64,000 bases of DNA. It comes from Pseudomonas brassicacearum. Lineage in GTDB: Bacteria; Pseudomonadota; Gammaproteobacteria; Pseudomonadales; Pseudomonadaceae. The notes beneath the pieces were generated by a model, which was given only the letters and a program-made list of their open reading frames with translations, did not search any database and had not been told where the DNA came from. The position numbers were made by a program, and so were the translations under genes. The stretch covers positions 558,001 to 622,000 of the forward strand of contig NZ_MOBJ01000009.1 of NCBI RefSeq assembly GCF_003732225.1, read 5' to 3'. How positions within the stretch are numbered: position 1 is the first letter of the stretch; each line of letters opens with the position of its first letter. This document shows positions 62,207 to 64,000 of the stretch, piece after piece.

Positions 62207-64000
62207 GGTGCCGGCGGCGCATCAAACGGTAGGCTGCCGGGATGACGAACAGGGAGAGCAAGGGGGCGGTGACCATGCCGCCAACCATAGGCGCGGCGAT
62301 ACGGCTCATCACCTCGCTGCCGGTGCCGCTGCCCAACAGGATGGGTAGCAGGCCGGCGATGATGACGGCCACGGTCATGGCCTTGGGGCGAACGCGTTGC
62401 ACGGCGCCTTCACGAATCGCGGCGACCAGCCCGCGTTCAGTGCTGTCGCCGAGATCTTCACGTTCGACCCAGGCGTTCTTCAGATAGAGCAGCATGATCA
62501 CGCCAAACTCGGCCGATACACCGGCCAGTGCGATAAAGCCAACACCGGTGGCCACCGACAGGTTGTACCCCAGCAGATAGAGGAACCATGCGCCGCCAGT
62601 CAATGCGAACGGCAGAGTGGCCATGATCAACACGGCTTCATCGAAGCGGGCGAAGGTCAGGTAGAGCAGTACAAAGATGATTAACAGAGTCGCCGGCACC
62701 ACCAGTTTGAGCCGAGCGTTGGCCCTTTCGAGAAATTCGAACTGCCCCGAGTAGCTCAGACTCATGCCTGGCTGCAACTTCACCTGCTCACTGACGACCC
62801 GGCGCAGGTCGGCGACCACCGAGGCAATATCCCGGCCACGTACGTCGATATACACCCAGCCGGAAGGCCGGGCGTTCTCGCTCTTGAGCATCGGCGGGCC
62901 TTCACTGACCTTGACCTTCGCCACCGTGCCGAGGGTTATCTGGCTCCCCAGTGGGGTGTAGATCGGCAACTGTTCCAAGGCGCCAAGCGAGTCACGCCAC
63001 TCACGGGGATAACGCACGTTGATTGGAAAACGAGCCAGACCCTCGATGGTTTCCCCAACGTTCTCCCCACCGATAGCACCGGCCACGATCGACTGCACAT
63101 CGGCGATATTCAGTCCGTAGCGGGCAGCGGCCTTGCGGTCGATATCCACGTCGATATAACGGCCACCGGTCAGGCGTTCGGCCAGGGACGAACTGACACC
63201 GGGCACATCCTTGGCCACGCGCTCGATGGCCTGAGTCGCCGCATCGATCTCCGTCAGGTGGGTACCGGCAATTTTCACCCCGATCGGGCTCTTGATCCCG
63301 GTGGCGAGCATGTCGATACGATTGCGGATCGGCGGTATCCAGATATTGGTCAGCCCCGGAACACGCACCACCCGATCCAATTCTTCCACGAGCTTTTCCT
63401 GAGTCATACCGGGGCGCCATTGCTCGCGAGGTTTGAACTGGATAGTGGTCTCGAACATCTCCAGCGGCGCCGGGTCGGTGGCGGTTTCGGCACGACCGGC
63501 CTTACCGAAAACGTGCTCGACTTCGGGCACCGTCTTGATCAGGCGGTCGGTCTGCTGCAACAGCTGTGCTGCCTTCTGTGCCGACAACCCCGGCAGCGCC
63601 GAAGGCATGTAGAGCAGATCGCCTTCGTCCAGCGGTGGAAGGAACTCGCCACCCAACCGGGACATCGGCCATAGCGCGCTGAGAAACACCAGAAGCGCGA
63701 CCAATAGGGTGATTTTTGGTCGGCGCAGCACCGCGTCCAGGGCCGGTTGATAGATCCTGATCAACCAACGGTTCAGCGGGTTCTGTTGCTCATTGGGAAT
63801 CCGTCCGCGAATCCAGTAGCCCATCAGCACCGGCACCAGGGTCACCGACAATCCGGCTGCCGCCGCCATGGCGTAGGTTTTGGTGAAGGCGAGGGGACCA
63901 AACAGGCGACCCTCTTGCGCCTCCAGGGTGAATACCGGAATGAACGACAGGGTGATGATCAACAAACAGAAGAACAACGCCGGCCCGACTTCGGCCGCCG
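62181..64000 (-). CDS. cusA: CusA-type Cu(I)/Ag(I) RND efflux pump, C-terminal part (runs off right edge)
   Basis: 606 codons reading leftward from the window edge; the N-terminal ~440 residues lie outside. HME-RND features: GGEFLPPLDEGDLLYMP, VPGLTNIWIPPIRNRIDMLA with the substrate-site Met, DIDRKAAARYGLN, and the last helices GTGSEVMSRIAAPMVGG, typical of CusA rather than CzcA. It pumps monovalent copper or silver from the periplasm with CusB and CusC, whose genes would lie to the right. Confidence 0.93.
   Translation of the reverse strand, partial: AAEVGPALFFCLLIITLSFIPVFTLEAQEGRLFGPLAFTKTYAMAAAAGLSVTLVPVLMGYWIRGRIPNEQQNPLNRWLIRIYQPALDAVLRRPKITLLVALLVFLSALWPMSRLGGEFLPPLDEGDLLYMPSALPGLSAQKAAQLLQQTDRLIKTVPEVEHVFGKAGRAETATDPAPLEMFETTIQFKPREQWRPGMTQEKLVEELDRVVRVPGLTNIWIPPIRNRIDMLATGIKSPIGVKIAGTHLTEIDAATQAIERVAKDVPGVSSSLAERLTGGRYIDVDIDRKAAARYGLNIADVQSIVAGAIGGENVGETIEGLARFPINVRYPREWRDSLGALEQLPIYTPLGSQITLGTVAKVKVSEGPPMLKSENARPSGWVYIDVRGRDIASVVADLRRVVSEQVKLQPGMSLSYSGQFEFLERANARLKLVVPATLLIIFVLLYLTFARFDEAVLIMATLPFALTGGAWFLYLLGYNLSVATGVGFIALAGVSAEFGVIMLLYLKNAWVEREDLGDSTERGLVAAIREGAVQRVRPKAMTVAVIIAGLLPILLGSGTGSEVMSRIAAPMVGGMVTAPLLSLFVIPAAYRLMRRRHLKPAMIRY

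Overview
The window reads as chromosomal DNA of a fluorescent-group Pseudomonas. Support comes from a PhaG-type gene whose catalytic residues sit at the family positions, from REP doublets of the kind common in these genomes (arms ending in TGTGGGAGCGAGC), from high-GC codon use, and from many amino-acid and polyamine catabolic operons. I see no rRNA, tRNA, CRISPR array, prophage or intact transposase.

Region 1 (1-17.6 kb) is dominated by a complete E. coli-type cellulose operon, bcsE-F-G-R-Q-A-B-Z-C (2980-16718), mostly with overlapping or tightly spaced genes. BcsG keeps the residues of a phosphoethanolamine transferase, so the predicted product is phosphoethanolamine cellulose and not the acetylated cellulose of wss operons. 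An MFS transporter and a truncated adenylation-domain gene precede it. The block lies between two imperfect direct copies of a ~170-bp intergenic segment (827-993 and 16804-16976). These appear to be the ancestral spacer between an M20 dipeptidase gene (1-818, minus) and a PixA-family gene (16993-17517, minus). A short inverted M20 gene fragment sits at the right junction. I read this as an insertion scar.

Region 2 (17.8-22.5 kb) is a small mixed block: a glutathione S-transferase gene broken by an internal deletion, an NmrA-like reductase, an HD-domain hydrolase, a divergent GlxA/AraC regulator and a secreted DNA/RNA nuclease.

Region 3 (22.6-33.4 kb) handles amino-acid or acyl-amino-acid uptake and processing. 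It starts with a fused aminotransferase-ABC ATPase, followed by its periplasmic binding protein, two permeases, a DMT exporter and an M14-type deacylase. After a LuxR-type regulator come a nitrilase-family amidase, an orphan PotF-like binding protein and a P1-family aminopeptidase.

Region 4 (33.4-36.9 kb) is a decayed accessory patch. Three palindromic sites resembling IS30-family ends (33399, 34741, 36465) bound small unrelated modules: VOC and GFA gene remnants plus a RibD/DHFR-like gene, then a secreted DUF4157-like protein plus a secreted TPR protein.

Region 5 (36.9-60.2 kb) is a long catabolic block: MFS transporter, cupin, GNAT protein, aldehyde dehydrogenase, HAD protein, FAD amine oxidase, a peptide/opine ABC importer with a Tat-exported binding protein and fused ATPase, a three-subunit opine/cyanide-synthase-like dehydrogenase, an ArgE-like deacylase, a succinate-semialdehyde-type dehydrogenase, a tartrate/malate dehydrogenase, a 2-hydroxyacid dehydrogenase, a GabT-type aminotransferase, a second HAD protein and an Lrp regulator. 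Together they suggest import of an N-substituted omega-amino acid or opine-like compound, its oxidative cleavage, deacylation, transamination and feeding into the TCA cycle. The actual substrate is not identifiable from sequence.

Region 6 (60.2-64 kb) holds a solitary family-3 solute-binding protein, phaG, and the C-terminal part of a CusA-type Cu/Ag efflux pump, which runs off the right edge.
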